A stretch of DNA of 64,000 nucleotides from an uncultured Altererythrobacter sp. (GTDB lineage Bacteria; Pseudomonadota; Alphaproteobacteria; Sphingomonadales; Sphingomonadaceae), in the NCBI GenBank assembly GCA_913056125.1, contig CAJXNC010000011.1:38085-102084 (forward strand), in the 5' to 3' direction. This document shows, piece after piece, positions 28,745-38,559 of the stretch. Made by a program: the position numbers and the translations under genes. Under the pieces are notes generated by a model that was given only the letters and a program-made list of their open reading frames with translations, ran no database searches and had not been told where the DNA came from. Positions within the stretch are counted from its first letter, which is position 1, and every line of letters begins with the position of its first letter.

Positions 28745-29569
28745 GTGACCGCATCCAGCCCGCATCGCATCGTCTTCGCCAATGAGAAGGGTGGCACGGG
28801 AAAGTCCACCACGGCCGTGCATGTCGCGGTCGCACTGGCTTACCAGGGCGCGCGGGTGGCGGCGATCGACCTCGATACGCGCCAGCGCACCACGCATCGC
28901 TATTGCGAGAATCGCGCCGAGACCGCGCAGCGCCGGGGCATTTCGCTTCCCGGCCCCGTTTGCGAGGTCTTTCGGGGCGAAAGCCTCGAGGAGCTCGAGG
29001 AACAGGCCGCACGCCTGGGCGAGGGCATGGATTTCATCATGTATGACACGCCGGGACGCGACGATCCCTTCGCCCGCCATGTCGCGACGGAGGCCGATAC
29101 GCTGGTCACGCCGATGAATGACAGCTTCGTCGATTTCGACCTGATCGGGCAGGTCGATGCCGAAAGCTTCAAGGTCCGGCGTCTCAGCTTCTATGCGGAG
29201 TTGATCTGGGAAGCGCGGATCAAGCGCAGCCGCGCAACGATCGAGGATCAGCGGCGCGAAATGGACTGGGTCGTAGTGCGCAACCGCACCGGCTATACCG
29301 ATGCGCGCAACCAGCGGCGCATCGACGAAGCATTGACCGAACTGTCCAAGCGCGTGGGTTTTCGCGTTTCGCACGGCCTTTCCGAGCGCGTGATCTATCG
29401 CGAGCTCTTTCCCTCGGGCCTGACACTGCTCGACAAGGGGCATCTTGGCGAACTGGGTACCAGTCATCTTGTCGCGCGGCAGGAATTGCGTAGTCTTGTC
29501 GCCAACCTCAAGCTTCCCGTTCCCGAAAGACGCGAGGAGCTTGACCTGCAAGCCAGCGAGGCCGCCTGA
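28745..29569 (+). CDS. mipZ: Division-plane positioning ATPase MipZ
   Basis: A 274-residue ParA-superfamily ATPase. The deviant Walker A EKGGTGKST is near residue 14, then AAIDLDTRQRTTHRYCENR and VTPMNDSFVDFDLIGQVD, all MipZ hallmarks known from Caulobacter. Family members form a gradient from the poles and inhibit FtsZ assembly away from midcell. The start GTG at 28745 has no strong RBS. It is followed after 3 bases by a DnaJ-domain gene. Confidence 0.92.
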   Translation: MTASSPHRIVFANEKGGTGKSTTAVHVAVALAYQGARVAAIDLDTRQRTTHRYCENRAETAQRRGISLPGPVCEVFRGESLEELEEQAARLGEGMDFIMYDTPGRDDPFARHVATEADTLVTPMNDSFVDFDLIGQVDAESFKVRRLSFYAELIWEARIKRSRATIEDQRREMDWVVVRNRTGYTDARNQRRIDEALTELSKRVGFRVSHGLSERVIYRELFPSGLTLLDKGHLGELGTSHLVARQELRSLVANLKLPVPERREELDLQASEAA

Positions 29570-29572
29570 GCC

Positions 29573-29875
29573 ATGTTCCTGCGTCTTCTTGTCCTTGCCG
29601 CCGCAGGATGCGTGCTGTTCAAGATGATTACCGGGCGCTGGCCGTGGCAGAAGAAGCTCTCGACGCGTCACCAGGCCATATTCCGCGCGCGCCGCCTGCT
29701 TGGCGTGGAAGCCGGCGCCAGCAGGGATGAGATAGTCGCCGCGCATAAGCGGCTCGTCGCCATGGTCCATCCGGACAAGGGCGGCACCAACCAGCAGGTT
29801 CACGAGGCGAATGCCGCCCGCGACCTCCTGTTCGACGAATTGCCGGATGGGGCAGACAGCCAGGAGTATCCATGA
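29573..29875 (+). CDS. Membrane-anchored DnaJ-domain protein
   Basis: A 100-residue protein with one N-terminal transmembrane helix (about residues 3-20) and a C-terminal J domain with the diagnostic HPD in VHPDKGG near residue 64. The layout resembles Pam18/Tim14-like proteins of alphaproteobacteria. Its Hsp70 partner would be DnaK. It sits between mipZ and the phosphohexomutase gene and overlaps the latter by 4 bases (ATGA). Confidence 0.85.
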   Translation: MFLRLLVLAAAGCVLFKMITGRWPWQKKLSTRHQAIFRARRLLGVEAGASRDEIVAAHKRLVAMVHPDKGGTNQQVHEANAARDLLFDELPDGADSQEYP

Positions 29876-31278
29876 GCCATACCTTCCATTCCACCGTCCT
29901 GCGCGAATATGACATTCGCGGAATCATCGGCGAAACCCTCGGTGCGGAGGATGCGCGGGCGATCGGCCGCACCTTCGGAACGTTGCTGCGCCGCGCGGGC
30001 GGCAAGAAGGTGGCAGTCGGTTACGATGGCCGCGTCAGTTCGCCCATGCTCGAAAGCGCGCTGGTGGAAGGCCTGACTTCCGCGGGATGCGATGTGCGCC
30101 GGATCGGCATGGGCCCCACGCCCATGCTCTATTTCGCCGAGGCTTCAGCCGAAGAGATAGATGGCGGCATTCAGATAACCGGCAGCCACAATCCCGCCAA
30201 TTATAACGGCTTCAAGATGGTATTTCAGGGGCGGCCGTTCTTCGGGTCGGACATCCAGCTGCTCGGCCAGATGTCGGCGGCGGGCGACTGGGAAAGCGGA
30301 GTCGGCGGGACCGAGGACGTAGACATCCTCGATACCTATATCGACCGGCTGCTCGAACCGCTTGAAGGCCTCGATGCCGATGTCCTCGCCGGGATCAAGG
30401 TTGGCTGGGATGCGGGCAATGGCGCTGCCGGTCCGGCGCTGGAGAGGCTGGCCGCGCGCCTGCCCGGCGAACATCATCTGCTCTATACCGAAGTCGATGG
30501 CGAGTTTCCCAATCATCATCCCGACCCCACTGTCGAGGAAAACCTTGAAGATTTGCGGGAACTTGTCTCCGCAAAGTCCCTCGATTTCGGAATTGCTTTC
30601 GACGGCGACGGGGACCGGATCGGCGCGATCGACGGCGAAGGCCGGGTGATCTGGGGCGACCAGTTGCTGATGATTTATGCCGAGGATTTGCTCAAGAGGC
30701 AGCCCGGCGTCACGATTATCGCCGATGTGAAGGCCAGCCGTGCCCTGTACGACCATATCGCAGCTTGCGGTGGCGAGCCGCTGATGTGGAAGACGGGTCA
30801 CTCGCTGATAAAGTCCAAAATGAAGGAGACTTCCTCGCCCCTGGCCGGCGAGATGAGCGGGCACGTCTTTTTTGCCGATACCTATTACGGCTTCGACGAT
30901 GCGCTCTATGCCGGCGTGCGGCTGATCGCGGCATCGGTGCGGCTGGGCAAATCGGTCACGCAGCTTCGCGGCGACATGCCGCAAATGCTGAATACACCTG
31001 AGATGCGCTTCCAGGTCGATGAGAGCCGCAAGTTCGCCGCGGTGGACGAGGTCAAGGAACGGCTCAGCACTGCCAGCGGTGTCGAGGTCAATGCCACCGA
31101 CGGTGTGCGCGTGAACACGCCTGATGGCTGGTGGCTGCTGCGCGCCTCGAATACGCAGGACGTGCTGGTTGCACGAGCGGAAAGCGATAGTGAGGACGGG
31201 CTCAAGCGCTTGCTGGCGCAGATCGACGAGCAGCTTGGCCTGTCGGGCCTCGAACGCGGCCCGCAAGCCGGGCACTAG
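29872..31278 (+). CDS. Phosphomannomutase/phosphoglucomutase
   Basis: A 468-residue alpha-D-phosphohexomutase making mannose-1-P or glucose-1-P for surface polysaccharide. The N-terminal VLREYDIRGIIG, the active-site phosphoserine loop ITGSHNPANYNGFKM, the Mg-binding DGDGDRIG and the sugar loop GEMSGHVFF are all present. Sequence alone does not separate mannose from glucose preference; I leave the symbol empty (manB, algC or pgm have been used). Confidence 0.93.
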   Translation: MSHTFHSTVLREYDIRGIIGETLGAEDARAIGRTFGTLLRRAGGKKVAVGYDGRVSSPMLESALVEGLTSAGCDVRRIGMGPTPMLYFAEASAEEIDGGIQITGSHNPANYNGFKMVFQGRPFFGSDIQLLGQMSAAGDWESGVGGTEDVDILDTYIDRLLEPLEGLDADVLAGIKVGWDAGNGAAGPALERLAARLPGEHHLLYTEVDGEFPNHHPDPTVEENLEDLRELVSAKSLDFGIAFDGDGDRIGAIDGEGRVIWGDQLLMIYAEDLLKRQPGVTIIADVKASRALYDHIAACGGEPLMWKTGHSLIKSKMKETSSPLAGEMSGHVFFADTYYGFDDALYAGVRLIAASVRLGKSVTQLRGDMPQMLNTPEMRFQVDESRKFAAVDEVKERLSTASGVEVNATDGVRVNTPDGWWLLRASNTQDVLVARAESDSEDGLKRLLAQIDEQLGLSGLERGPQAGH

Positions 31279-31289
31279 GCACAAGTATC

Positions 31290-32132
31290 ATGCAAGCCCG
31301 GCTTGGGGCCTATTTTGAGCGGCTCGGGCTGGAGCAGGCGCCTGCGGCGGATGCCGCCGGGCTGGCCTTGCTCCAGCACGCGCATCGTCAGGCGATCGCC
31401 TTCGAGAATTGCGACATCATCCTCGGCCGTCCGATCCGGATCGGCAGCGAGGAAGTGTTTGCCAAGCTCGTCGGCTCCCGCCGCGGCGGTTACTGCTTCG
31501 AGCAGAACCGGCTCTATTCCGACGTGCTCGAGGCCTTGGGCATCTCCAATCGTCCACTCCTGGCCCGTGTGCGTCTCGGCCAGGCCGAAGGGGTGATACC
31601 TGCGCGCAGCCATGTGTTGTTGCTGGCACGGCTGGAGGCAGACAACTGGATTGCCGATGCCGGCTTCGGCGGCAGCTACGTCCCGCCCATGCGGCTGGTC
31701 GATGGCGAGGAATTGGCAACGCCGGATGGCGCGCGCCACCGATTGCGGCATGTCGGCCTGCCTGACGGCGAATGGCTGCTCGAACGCGCCGGGCCCCGTG
31801 CCTCAACGGATGGCAGGGCGCTTCCACATGGAGAATGGCAGGCGCAATACACATTCGACCTGGCACCTGTCGCGCAAAGCGATCTCGAACAGGCCAATCA
31901 CTGGACGGCGACCCATCCTTCTTCGCGTTTCGTCGCGGCGCCGCTGGCAACTATCGCCCGGCCGGACGGGTTTGCATCCCTGTCCGGCAGCCAACTGTCT
32001 GTTTCGGAAGCCGGAATTGCGCAGCGCCGCGAAATTGCCGATGTGGAGGATTGGCGCGCGACGATGCAGCAGGTCTTCGGTCTCGCGTTCACCCGCGATG
32101 AAGTGGCTGCCATGGAGCTGTTCGCTCACTAG
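31290..32132 (+). CDS. nat: Arylamine N-acetyltransferase
   Basis: A 280-residue NAT enzyme transferring acetyl from acetyl-CoA to arylamines. The catalytic triad can be read as Cys69 (RRGGYCFEQN), His108 (PARSHVLLL) and Asp123 (WIADAGFGG). Length is normal. It lies 11 bases after the phosphohexomutase gene. The physiological substrate is unknown. Confidence 0.93.
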   Translation: MQARLGAYFERLGLEQAPAADAAGLALLQHAHRQAIAFENCDIILGRPIRIGSEEVFAKLVGSRRGGYCFEQNRLYSDVLEALGISNRPLLARVRLGQAEGVIPARSHVLLLARLEADNWIADAGFGGSYVPPMRLVDGEELATPDGARHRLRHVGLPDGEWLLERAGPRASTDGRALPHGEWQAQYTFDLAPVAQSDLEQANHWTATHPSSRFVAAPLATIARPDGFASLSGSQLSVSEAGIAQRREIADVEDWRATMQQVFGLAFTRDEVAAMELFAH

Positions 32133-32184
32133 ACATTGGCCACAAAGCGGTCATACTCGCCTCATCGCAGGGGGATATTGCTTT

Positions 32185-33540
32185 ATGGCAGTAGCGGCGG
32201 CGCGCAGTTCCGGTCTTGTGCTTACGCAGAGCAAGCCGTTGCGGCTGCTCTCGCTATTCCTCCTCTACTTCACACAGGGCGTGCCCGTCGGGGTCTTTTC
32301 CGTTGCCATTCCGGCTTGGATGGCCGCCAACGGTATGAGCGCCGGGCAGGTTGCAGGCGTAGTCGGGATCAGCTTGCTGCCGTGGTCGCTCAAGCTGGTC
32401 AACGGCTTCATCCTTGATCGCTATACTTACTTGCCCATGGGACGCCGTCGGGCATGGATCGTCGGGGCGCAGCTGATGATCGTGATCAGCCTGCTTGTGG
32501 GGGCGGTCATCTCCCCGCCTGCGCAGGATGTCTTCCTGCTGTCGGCGATCGGTTTTGCTTCCAACACGGCGGTGACCTTCCAGGATGTCGGGATCGACAG
32601 CCTCGCGGTGGATATCATGCCGGAAGACGAGCGCGCCAAGGCCAGTGGCGTGATGTTTGGATCGCAAATGCTGGGCATCTCTGCGACGTCTGCGGTCACC
32701 GGCTGGCTTCTTGAGTCCGCAGGTTTCGCTTCCGCACTGATCGTCGCCAGCCTTGCCCCGCTTGCCGTTGCGCTGTTCCTCATGACTGTGCGCGAGCGGG
32801 AAGGCGAGAAGCTCCTGCCCTGGACCAGCGGCGAGGCGCATCCGCGCAACAAGGCCATCCAGGTCGAGGCCTGGGTTCCACTGCTGCGCGAAACCTTCAA
32901 GGCGCTGATCGTGCCGGTTACCCTGATCCTGCTGGTGGTGAATGTCTTCTCCATGGTGCCCTATGGCGGTTATGAGAGCTTTCATCCCGTTCTTTCCACG
33001 CAGTTCGCCGGATGGGATATCAGCGACTACACCAGCACGATGGGTACGGCGACGCTGGCCGCGGGGCTGATTGGCCTGATTATTGGCGGCTGGATGGTCG
33101 ACTTTGTCGGCGCCCAGCGCTCCGCACTTGGCATCTGTGCACTGACGGTGGCAGCCCTGATTACCATGGCCTTGCTGCGCGAGAGCTGGAGCGAAGGTTG
33201 GCCGTTGGCGCCGTTCTTCATCTCGGGCGAGGTGCTCGGCACGATGCTGACCATCGCCGTTGTCCCGATCTGCATGCGCGCCTGCACGCCTTCTGTCGCG
33301 GCGACGCAATTCACGATCTTCATGGCGGCGGGCAATTTCGGTCGTCCGCTGGGGGCCTCGATCACTGCGGCGCTCGACATGGAAGGCTCGCCGACTTCTC
33401 TCTATTGGGCGCTGGCTGCGCTGGTCGGTGTCGCCGCCATACTGCTCTATCTGGTCCGCTTTCCGGCGGATGACCGTGCCTTCGAGGAAGCGGCGGAGGG
33501 CTTGCCGCAGGGCGAGGGTATTCCAGCCGCCCAGGACTAG
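32185..33540 (+). CDS. MFS transporter, AmpG/PAT-like
   Basis: A 451-residue transporter with about 12 hydrophobic helices. LLYFTQGVPVGVFSVAIPAWM at the start, SLLPWSLKLVNGFILDRY, and FQDVGIDSLAVDIMPEDERAKA resemble AmpG-type permeases (muropeptide or acetyl-CoA transport families). The substrate is not certain. I chose ATG 32185, which has AGGGGG upstream; a longer in-frame reading covers the nat gene and is a shadow. Confidence 0.85.
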   Translation: MAVAAARSSGLVLTQSKPLRLLSLFLLYFTQGVPVGVFSVAIPAWMAANGMSAGQVAGVVGISLLPWSLKLVNGFILDRYTYLPMGRRRAWIVGAQLMIVISLLVGAVISPPAQDVFLLSAIGFASNTAVTFQDVGIDSLAVDIMPEDERAKASGVMFGSQMLGISATSAVTGWLLESAGFASALIVASLAPLAVALFLMTVREREGEKLLPWTSGEAHPRNKAIQVEAWVPLLRETFKALIVPVTLILLVVNVFSMVPYGGYESFHPVLSTQFAGWDISDYTSTMGTATLAAGLIGLIIGGWMVDFVGAQRSALGICALTVAALITMALLRESWSEGWPLAPFFISGEVLGTMLTIAVVPICMRACTPSVAATQFTIFMAAGNFGRPLGASITAALDMEGSPTSLYWALAALVGVAAILLYLVRFPADDRAFEEAAEGLPQGEGIPAAQD

Positions 33541-33576
33541 CAGGCTGGAAAAGCGCGAAGCTGCTGCCATTGTAGG

Positions 33577-36021
33577 ATGATGGCGCAGCTTCCCCCCGAG
33601 ATTGCCGAATGGTTTGCCGGCCGCGGCTGGCGCGCAAGGCGCCATCAGGCGGAGATGCTGGAGGGGGCCGCAGCAGGGCAACACGCGCTGCTGGTGGCCG
33701 ATACCGGCGCTGGCAAGACGTTGGCCGGCTTCCTGCCAACATTGGCGGCATTCTGCCCCTCGCAGCTGGATGGCGAGCCGCCGCCCGAAGGCCTGCACAC
33801 GCTTTACGTCTCGCCCTTGAAGGCGCTGGCGCATGACGTGCAGCGGAACCTGCTCACTCCGGTCGAGGAGATGGGCCTCGATATCAGGATCGAGACGAGG
33901 AGCGGCGACACGCCCTCGGACCGCAAGAGGCGCCAGCGCAGCCGCCCGCCACATGTGCTGCTGACCACGCCCGAAAGCCTCTCGCTCCTGCTCAGCTTCC
34001 CGGACAGTTTCGAGCTGTTCAAGGGATTGAAGCGCGTGGTGGTGGACGAGATCCATGCCTTCGCCACGCAGAAACGCGGGGACCTTCTGGCGCTCGCCCT
34101 GTCGCGCTTGCAGGCGATTGCGCCCGAGATGCAGCGCGTCGGCCTGTCAGCAACGGTGGCCGATCCCGAGGGCTTCCGGGCCTGGCTCGCTCCTTGGGGA
34201 GACATGGATTCGGTGTCATTGGTATCGGGCGAGGAAGGGGCCGCGCCCGAGGTCGAAATCCTCCTGCCCGAGAAAGAGCGCGTGCCCTGGGGCGGCCATG
34301 CGGCGACCTGGGCGATCCCGCAGCTTTATCAGCGGATCAGGGACAACCGCACCACGCTGGTCTTTACCAATACGCGCTTCCTCGCCGAATATATCTTCCA
34401 GTGCCTGTGGGACGAAAATGAGGACAACCTCCCCATCGGCATCCATCACGGATCGCTCGCCAAGGAGGCGCGGCGCAAGGTTGAAGGTGCCATGGCGCGC
34501 GGCGAATTGCGCGCACTTGTGTGCACTGCCAGCCTCGACCTTGGCGTGGACTGGGGCGATATCGACCTGGTGGTGCAGATGGGGGCGCCCAAGGGTAGCT
34601 CGCGGCTGTTGCAGCGGATCGGTCGTGCCAACCACCGGCTCGACAGTCCCAGCCGCGCGCTGCTCGTCCCGGGCAATCGCTTCGAATTTCTCGAGGCCAT
34701 GGCGGCCAAGCAGGCTGTCGATGAAGGCAAGCGCGATGGCGAGGACTTCCGACCCGGCGGGCTCGACGTGCTGGCGCAGCATGTCATGGCTTGCGTCTGC
34801 GCGGCAGGTTTCGATGAGCAGGAATTGCTGCGCGAAGTGCGTTCCTGCTGGCCCTATGCCTGGGTGGACCAGGAAGCGTGGAGCCGGGTGCTCAATTTCG
34901 TGGCAACAGGCGGCTACGCGCTCAAGGCCTATGACAAATTCCAGCGCATCACGCGCGAGGCCGATGGGCGCTGGCGGTTGACCCATCCCGACCAGGCGCA
35001 TCGCCACCGCATGAATGCCGGCATCATTGTTGATTCCGAGATGATCGACGTGCGCTTCCGCAACGGGCGCTCGCTTGGGCGTGTGGAGGAGCGCTTTGCC
35101 GCCTCCTTGCGCGTAGGCGACACTTTCCGTTTTGCCGGCATGACGCTCGAGGTCGAGCGCATGCAGGACACCGAATTGCAGGTCCGCGCAAGCACCAGGG
35201 CGGCAATGATACCATCCTATAGCGGGCTGCGCCTTCCGCTCACCACGCATCTGGCCGACCGGGTGCGTGCGCTGCTGGTCGATCGTACGGGTTGGGCACG
35301 CTTCCCGGACGATGTGCGCGAATGGCTGGAGGTGCAGGACTGGCGCAGCCAGTTGCCGGGGCCGGACAATTTGCTGGTCGAAAGCTTCCCGCATGGCGGG
35401 CGCCACTACACCGTCTATTACACCTTCACCGGATGGAACGCGAACCAGTCGCTCGGCATGCTCATCACCAAGCGGATGGAGGATATGGGACTTATGCCCG
35501 GCGGCTTCGTTGCCAATGATTATTCGCTGGCGGTCTGGGGCCTCAAGCCGGTCGAGGACCCGGCATCGCTGCTATCGCCCAACATCCTGCAGGACGAGTT
35601 TATCGACTGGGTGCAGGAGAGCTTCCTGCTGCGCCGCGCCTTCCGTGAAGTGGCGGTGATAGGCGGGCTGGTCGAGCGCCAGCATCCCGGTAAGCGCAAG
35701 TCAGGGCGTCAGGTCACCTTCTCGACTGACCTCATCTATGACGTGCTGCGCAAATACGAGCCCGACCATGTGCTGATGGAGGCGGCGTGGGCCGATGCTC
35801 GCGCGCGCCTGACCGATATCGGCAGGCTGGGCGATTTGCTCGACCATGCGGCTGAACGGATTACCCATGTCGAGCTCGATTACGTCAGCCCGCTCGCCGT
35901 CCCCGTCATGGTGATGATAGGGCGCGAAGCCGTGCCGCAGGGGCAGGCGGATGACGAACTCCTGCTCGAGGCGGAAAGCCTTGCCGCAGCGGCCATGCAG
36001 GTCGAGCCGATCGAGGGTTAG
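33577..36021 (+). CDS. Lhr-type DEXH-box helicase (ligase-associated DNA damage response type)
   Basis: An 814-residue superfamily 2 helicase. Walker A ADTGAGKT is near residues 41-48 and the Walker B box DEIH at 157-160. Motif VI lies in LLQRIGRANHR near 345. A winged-helix and Lhr-core region follow. In many proteobacteria this type sits with an ATP-dependent ligase, exonuclease and metallophosphoesterase; none of these is adjacent here. It converges on exbD with a 4-base overlap. Confidence 0.9.
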   Translation: MMAQLPPEIAEWFAGRGWRARRHQAEMLEGAAAGQHALLVADTGAGKTLAGFLPTLAAFCPSQLDGEPPPEGLHTLYVSPLKALAHDVQRNLLTPVEEMGLDIRIETRSGDTPSDRKRRQRSRPPHVLLTTPESLSLLLSFPDSFELFKGLKRVVVDEIHAFATQKRGDLLALALSRLQAIAPEMQRVGLSATVADPEGFRAWLAPWGDMDSVSLVSGEEGAAPEVEILLPEKERVPWGGHAATWAIPQLYQRIRDNRTTLVFTNTRFLAEYIFQCLWDENEDNLPIGIHHGSLAKEARRKVEGAMARGELRALVCTASLDLGVDWGDIDLVVQMGAPKGSSRLLQRIGRANHRLDSPSRALLVPGNRFEFLEAMAAKQAVDEGKRDGEDFRPGGLDVLAQHVMACVCAAGFDEQELLREVRSCWPYAWVDQEAWSRVLNFVATGGYALKAYDKFQRITREADGRWRLTHPDQAHRHRMNAGIIVDSEMIDVRFRNGRSLGRVEERFAASLRVGDTFRFAGMTLEVERMQDTELQVRASTRAAMIPSYSGLRLPLTTHLADRVRALLVDRTGWARFPDDVREWLEVQDWRSQLPGPDNLLVESFPHGGRHYTVYYTFTGWNANQSLGMLITKRMEDMGLMPGGFVANDYSLAVWGLKPVEDPASLLSPNILQDEFIDWVQESFLLRRAFREVAVIGGLVERQHPGKRKSGRQVTFSTDLIYDVLRKYEPDHVLMEAAWADARARLTDIGRLGDLLDHAAERITHVELDYVSPLAVPVMVMIGREAVPQGQADDELLLEAESLAAAAMQVEPIEG

Positions 36022-36479
36022 TCGCCCTTGCCGAAGTCCCGATATTGTTCATTGCCACGGAAGGCGAAGCGGCCCGTCCCGGCATCGTCTGCCAGATTGA
36101 TCACCTGCACCGCATCGTCATAGCTGGTCAGAGAGTGCGGCTGGAACAGGATCACCGGTTCATTCTCTTGGCTTGCGGCGGAGGTGAGCCGGGCGAGCAG
36201 CGCATCACGGTTCACCGCTTCGCCATTCCAGAAGGCCTGGCCATTGGCATCGAGCGTCAGGGCGACTTGCGGGGCATTGCTTGCGCCGTCGCCCGGACCC
36301 GGCAGGTCGACTTCGATCGAATGCGTTGCCAGCGGGATCGACATGATGATCATGATCAACAGCACCAGCAGGACGTCTATCAGCGGTGTGGTGTTCATGT
36401 CCTTGAACGGCGGATCGGTATAGGGCCGCATCGGATTGGCCCGATAGGATGGATAACGACTATATGCGAATGCAGGCAT
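36018..36479 (-). CDS. exbD: ExbD/TolR-family biopolymer transport protein (third copy)
   Basis: A 153-residue inner-membrane protein: a 27-residue cytosolic part containing FKDMNTTPLIDVLLVLLIM, one transmembrane helix with the proton-carrying Asp of PLIDV, and a periplasmic ExbD domain. The start ATG at 36479 has GGAGAGGAG upstream. It is more diverged than the two copies upstream and is separated from them by a terminator, so it is probably transcribed on its own or by read-through. Confidence 0.88.
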   Translation of the reverse strand: MPAFAYSRYPSYRANPMRPYTDPPFKDMNTTPLIDVLLVLLIMIIMSIPLATHSIEVDLPGPGDGASNAPQVALTLDANGQAFWNGEAVNRDALLARLTSAASQENEPVILFQPHSLTSYDDAVQVINLADDAGTGRFAFRGNEQYRDFGKGD

Positions 36480-36604
36480 GTCTCGCTCCTCTCCAATAAT
36501 GTAACAACATAACATCACATCTAGGTCTGCAGGTCAAGTGAGAATGCCTGTCGTGCGTGGTGGCGGTGAGCTTGCTTCATCCATGCGAGCAAGGTTTGCA
36601 GGCA

Positions 36605-36634
36605 AAGAAAAAGGGGCGGGAAAGCCCGCCCCTT
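36605..36634 (-). terminator. Intrinsic terminator of the tonB-exbB-exbD-exbD transcript
   Basis: On the minus strand the hairpin GGGGCGGG-TTT-CCCGCCCC-like stem (36613-36632) is followed by TTTTTCTTT. It sits about 25 bases after the second exbD stop and before the third exbD. Confidence 0.85.
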
Positions 36635-36659
36635 GATCCGTTTCGCACTGTTCGAGTGC

Positions 36660-37097
36660 TTATTCCTTGCCGAAGCTCCGGTACTTGTCGTTGCCGACAA
36701 ATCCGAACTTGGACACGCCCGAGCTCTTGATGATGTTGAGCACGCGTGCCGAAAGTTCGTAGCTCGCATTTGCCTCAGGTTCGAACTGTAGTTCGGGTTC
36801 GACTTCGAACTGCAGGGTGACCTCGAGGTTGCGAACCAGTTCGCCCGCATTGATCGGCTGGGCGTTCCAGAGAATCTCGCCATTCGGGGTCAGAACGATC
36901 TTGTTCACGATCGGATCGATCTGGTCCTCGGGTGGCGGGTTCGGGTTCGGCGAGGGCAGGTCGATATTGATCGCGTGCGTCGCGACCGGAATGGTGATGA
37001 TGAACATGATGAGAAGAACGAGCATGACGTCGATCAACGGCGTCGTGTTCATCTCCATCATTGGCTCGCCATCGTCCTTGCCGCCTGACATTGCCAT
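36660..37097 (-). CDS. exbD: ExbD/TolR-family biopolymer transport protein (second copy)
   Basis: A 145-residue protein with [19 protein letters not shown] at residues 14-32 (proton-path Asp in PLIDV) and a periplasmic domain starting with NIDLPSPNPNPPPEDQ. It works with ExbB to energise TonB at the inner membrane. It lies 42 bases after the first exbD and ends in front of a terminator. Confidence 0.93.
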   Translation of the reverse strand: MAMSGGKDDGEPMMEMNTTPLIDVMLVLLIMFIITIPVATHAINIDLPSPNPNPPPEDQIDPIVNKIVLTPNGEILWNAQPINAGELVRNLEVTLQFEVEPELQFEPEANASYELSARVLNIIKSSGVSKFGFVGNDKYRSFGKE

Positions 37098-37139
37098 GAG
37101 TTGTTACTCCTCGTTTTTTCTAACCGGGTCGAAAACGGC

Positions 37140-37679
37140 TTAGCCGTTCGGATCGACCGGGTTGGAAATGAAGCCGACAGTCGGATAGCCGGCTGCCTGC
37201 ACGTTGAAGATCGTACCTGCCACGCAGCGCCAGGGTGCATTCACGTCGCCGCGAATGTGAACCTGCGGGATAAGCTCGGGTTCAGCCATGATCGCTTCGG
37301 GGCCGCCGGCGCGCTGGACGATGGCGTCCAGGCGCTCGAAGGCGCGATCATAGAGTTCGCTCGAATCAACCAGCGTGGTGTTGTTGATGAATACTCGGCA
37401 TTCCCCGTTACGGGTTGCACCGGAATATTCGGTGTTGATCGTGCTCGGCGTGCGGCCGGCTTCATCTGTCGTGGTGACGGTGATCAAAAGGTTTTCGACC
37501 TTGTCGTCCGATTCGCGCGAAACGATGATCGGGATCTCAAGTTCTTCGACCGTTTGGATGGCAACCGGGACTGCGATCAGGAAGATGATCAGCAGCACCA
37601 GCATCACGTCCACCAGCGGCGTGGTGTTGATGTCAGACATCGGGCTTTCGCCGCCGTCTCCACCTGTCGCTATGGCCAT
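37140..37679 (-). CDS. exbD: ExbD/TolR-family biopolymer transport protein (first copy)
   Basis: A 179-residue protein with [19 protein letters not shown] near residue 15, one transmembrane helix and a longer periplasmic part that includes [11 protein letters not shown] and [11 protein letters not shown]. The longer C-terminal region separates it from the 145-residue paralogue downstream; the two probably form mixed or alternative complexes with ExbB. It is 84 bases after exbB. Confidence 0.93.
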   Translation of the reverse strand: MAIATGGDGGESPMSDINTTPLVDVMLVLLIIFLIAVPVAIQTVEELEIPIIVSRESDDKVENLLITVTTTDEAGRTPSTINTEYSGATRNGECRVFINNTTLVDSSELYDRAFERLDAIVQRAGGPEAIMAEPELIPQVHIRGDVNAPWRCVAGTIFNVQAAGYPTVGFISNPVDPNG

Positions 37680-37763
37680 GGTTTTCTTCCTATCTCTCTA
37701 GTGACCTGGAACGGGCCGGCGGATGCTTGTGCAGCGTTCCGCCGGCCTTCGTTCAACTTCGGC

Positions 37764-38519
37764 TTAGGCCTTCTTCGGCGCAGCAGCCGGAGCGGTCTTG
37801 GCAGCCGCAGGAGCCACGTTCGGCTTCACGGTGCCGTTCGAGGCGATGTTGGCCAGCAGCTCGGTCGAGAAGCCAGACAGCATGGCCTGGATCTTCTTGT
37901 TGCGGCCCTGCAGGTAGTTGTAGGCAAACACGGCCGGGACGGCCACGAGCAGACCGATGGCGGTCATGATCAGTGCTTCACCAACCGGGCCGGCGACCTT
38001 GTCGATCGATGCCGAACCGGCGATGCCGATGTTGATCAGGGCGCGGTAGATACCGATCACGGTGCCGAGCAGGCCGACGAACGGTGCGGTAGCGCCGGTC
38101 GTTGCCAGGAAGGGCAGGCCGCCATTGAGCTTTGCGGTGATGGCCGATTCCGAACGGGCCAGCGAGCCGTGCAGCCAGTCATGCGTTTCGAGGCTGTCGG
38201 ACATCTTGTCGCTTTCCGACTTTGCGGCCAGCGCATCGTCGATCAGCTGACGCCATGCGCTGTTCTTCTCGAACTTGTTAGCACCTTCCGAAATCGAACC
38301 CGCGCGCCAGAAGGCGGCACGGCCGGCACGGAACTGCTTCATGATTTTGTTCTGTTCGAACAGCTTGGTGAACAGGATGTAGAACGAACCGACCGACTGG
38401 ATCACCAGCACGGCGAGAATGGACCATGCGACCGGGCCGCCCTGCTCCATGGCTTCCATGAAGCCGAAGTTGTTCTGGGGGGCTTCCGCCGCGCCAGCGG
38501 CCAAGAGTTCAATAAACAT
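37764..38519 (-). CDS. exbB: MotA/TolQ/ExbB proton channel protein
   Basis: A 251-residue inner-membrane proton channel with three transmembrane helices: about residues 28-50, 135-155 and 172-195. The typical ExbB segment GLLGTVIGIYRALINIG and PVGEALIMTAIGLLVAVPAVFAYN flank the pore. The C-terminus is Ala/Pro/Lys-rich. It is the second gene of the TonB cluster. Confidence 0.94.
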   Translation of the reverse strand: MFIELLAAGAAEAPQNNFGFMEAMEQGGPVAWSILAVLVIQSVGSFYILFTKLFEQNKIMKQFRAGRAAFWRAGSISEGANKFEKNSAWRQLIDDALAAKSESDKMSDSLETHDWLHGSLARSESAITAKLNGGLPFLATTGATAPFVGLLGTVIGIYRALINIGIAGSASIDKVAGPVGEALIMTAIGLLVAVPAVFAYNYLQGRNKKIQAMLSGFSTELLANIASNGTVKPNVAPAAAKTAPAAAPKKA

Positions 38520-38559
38520 GCGAAAAGTCCTCTCTTGAGAATTGGGTAAAAACTAGCGC

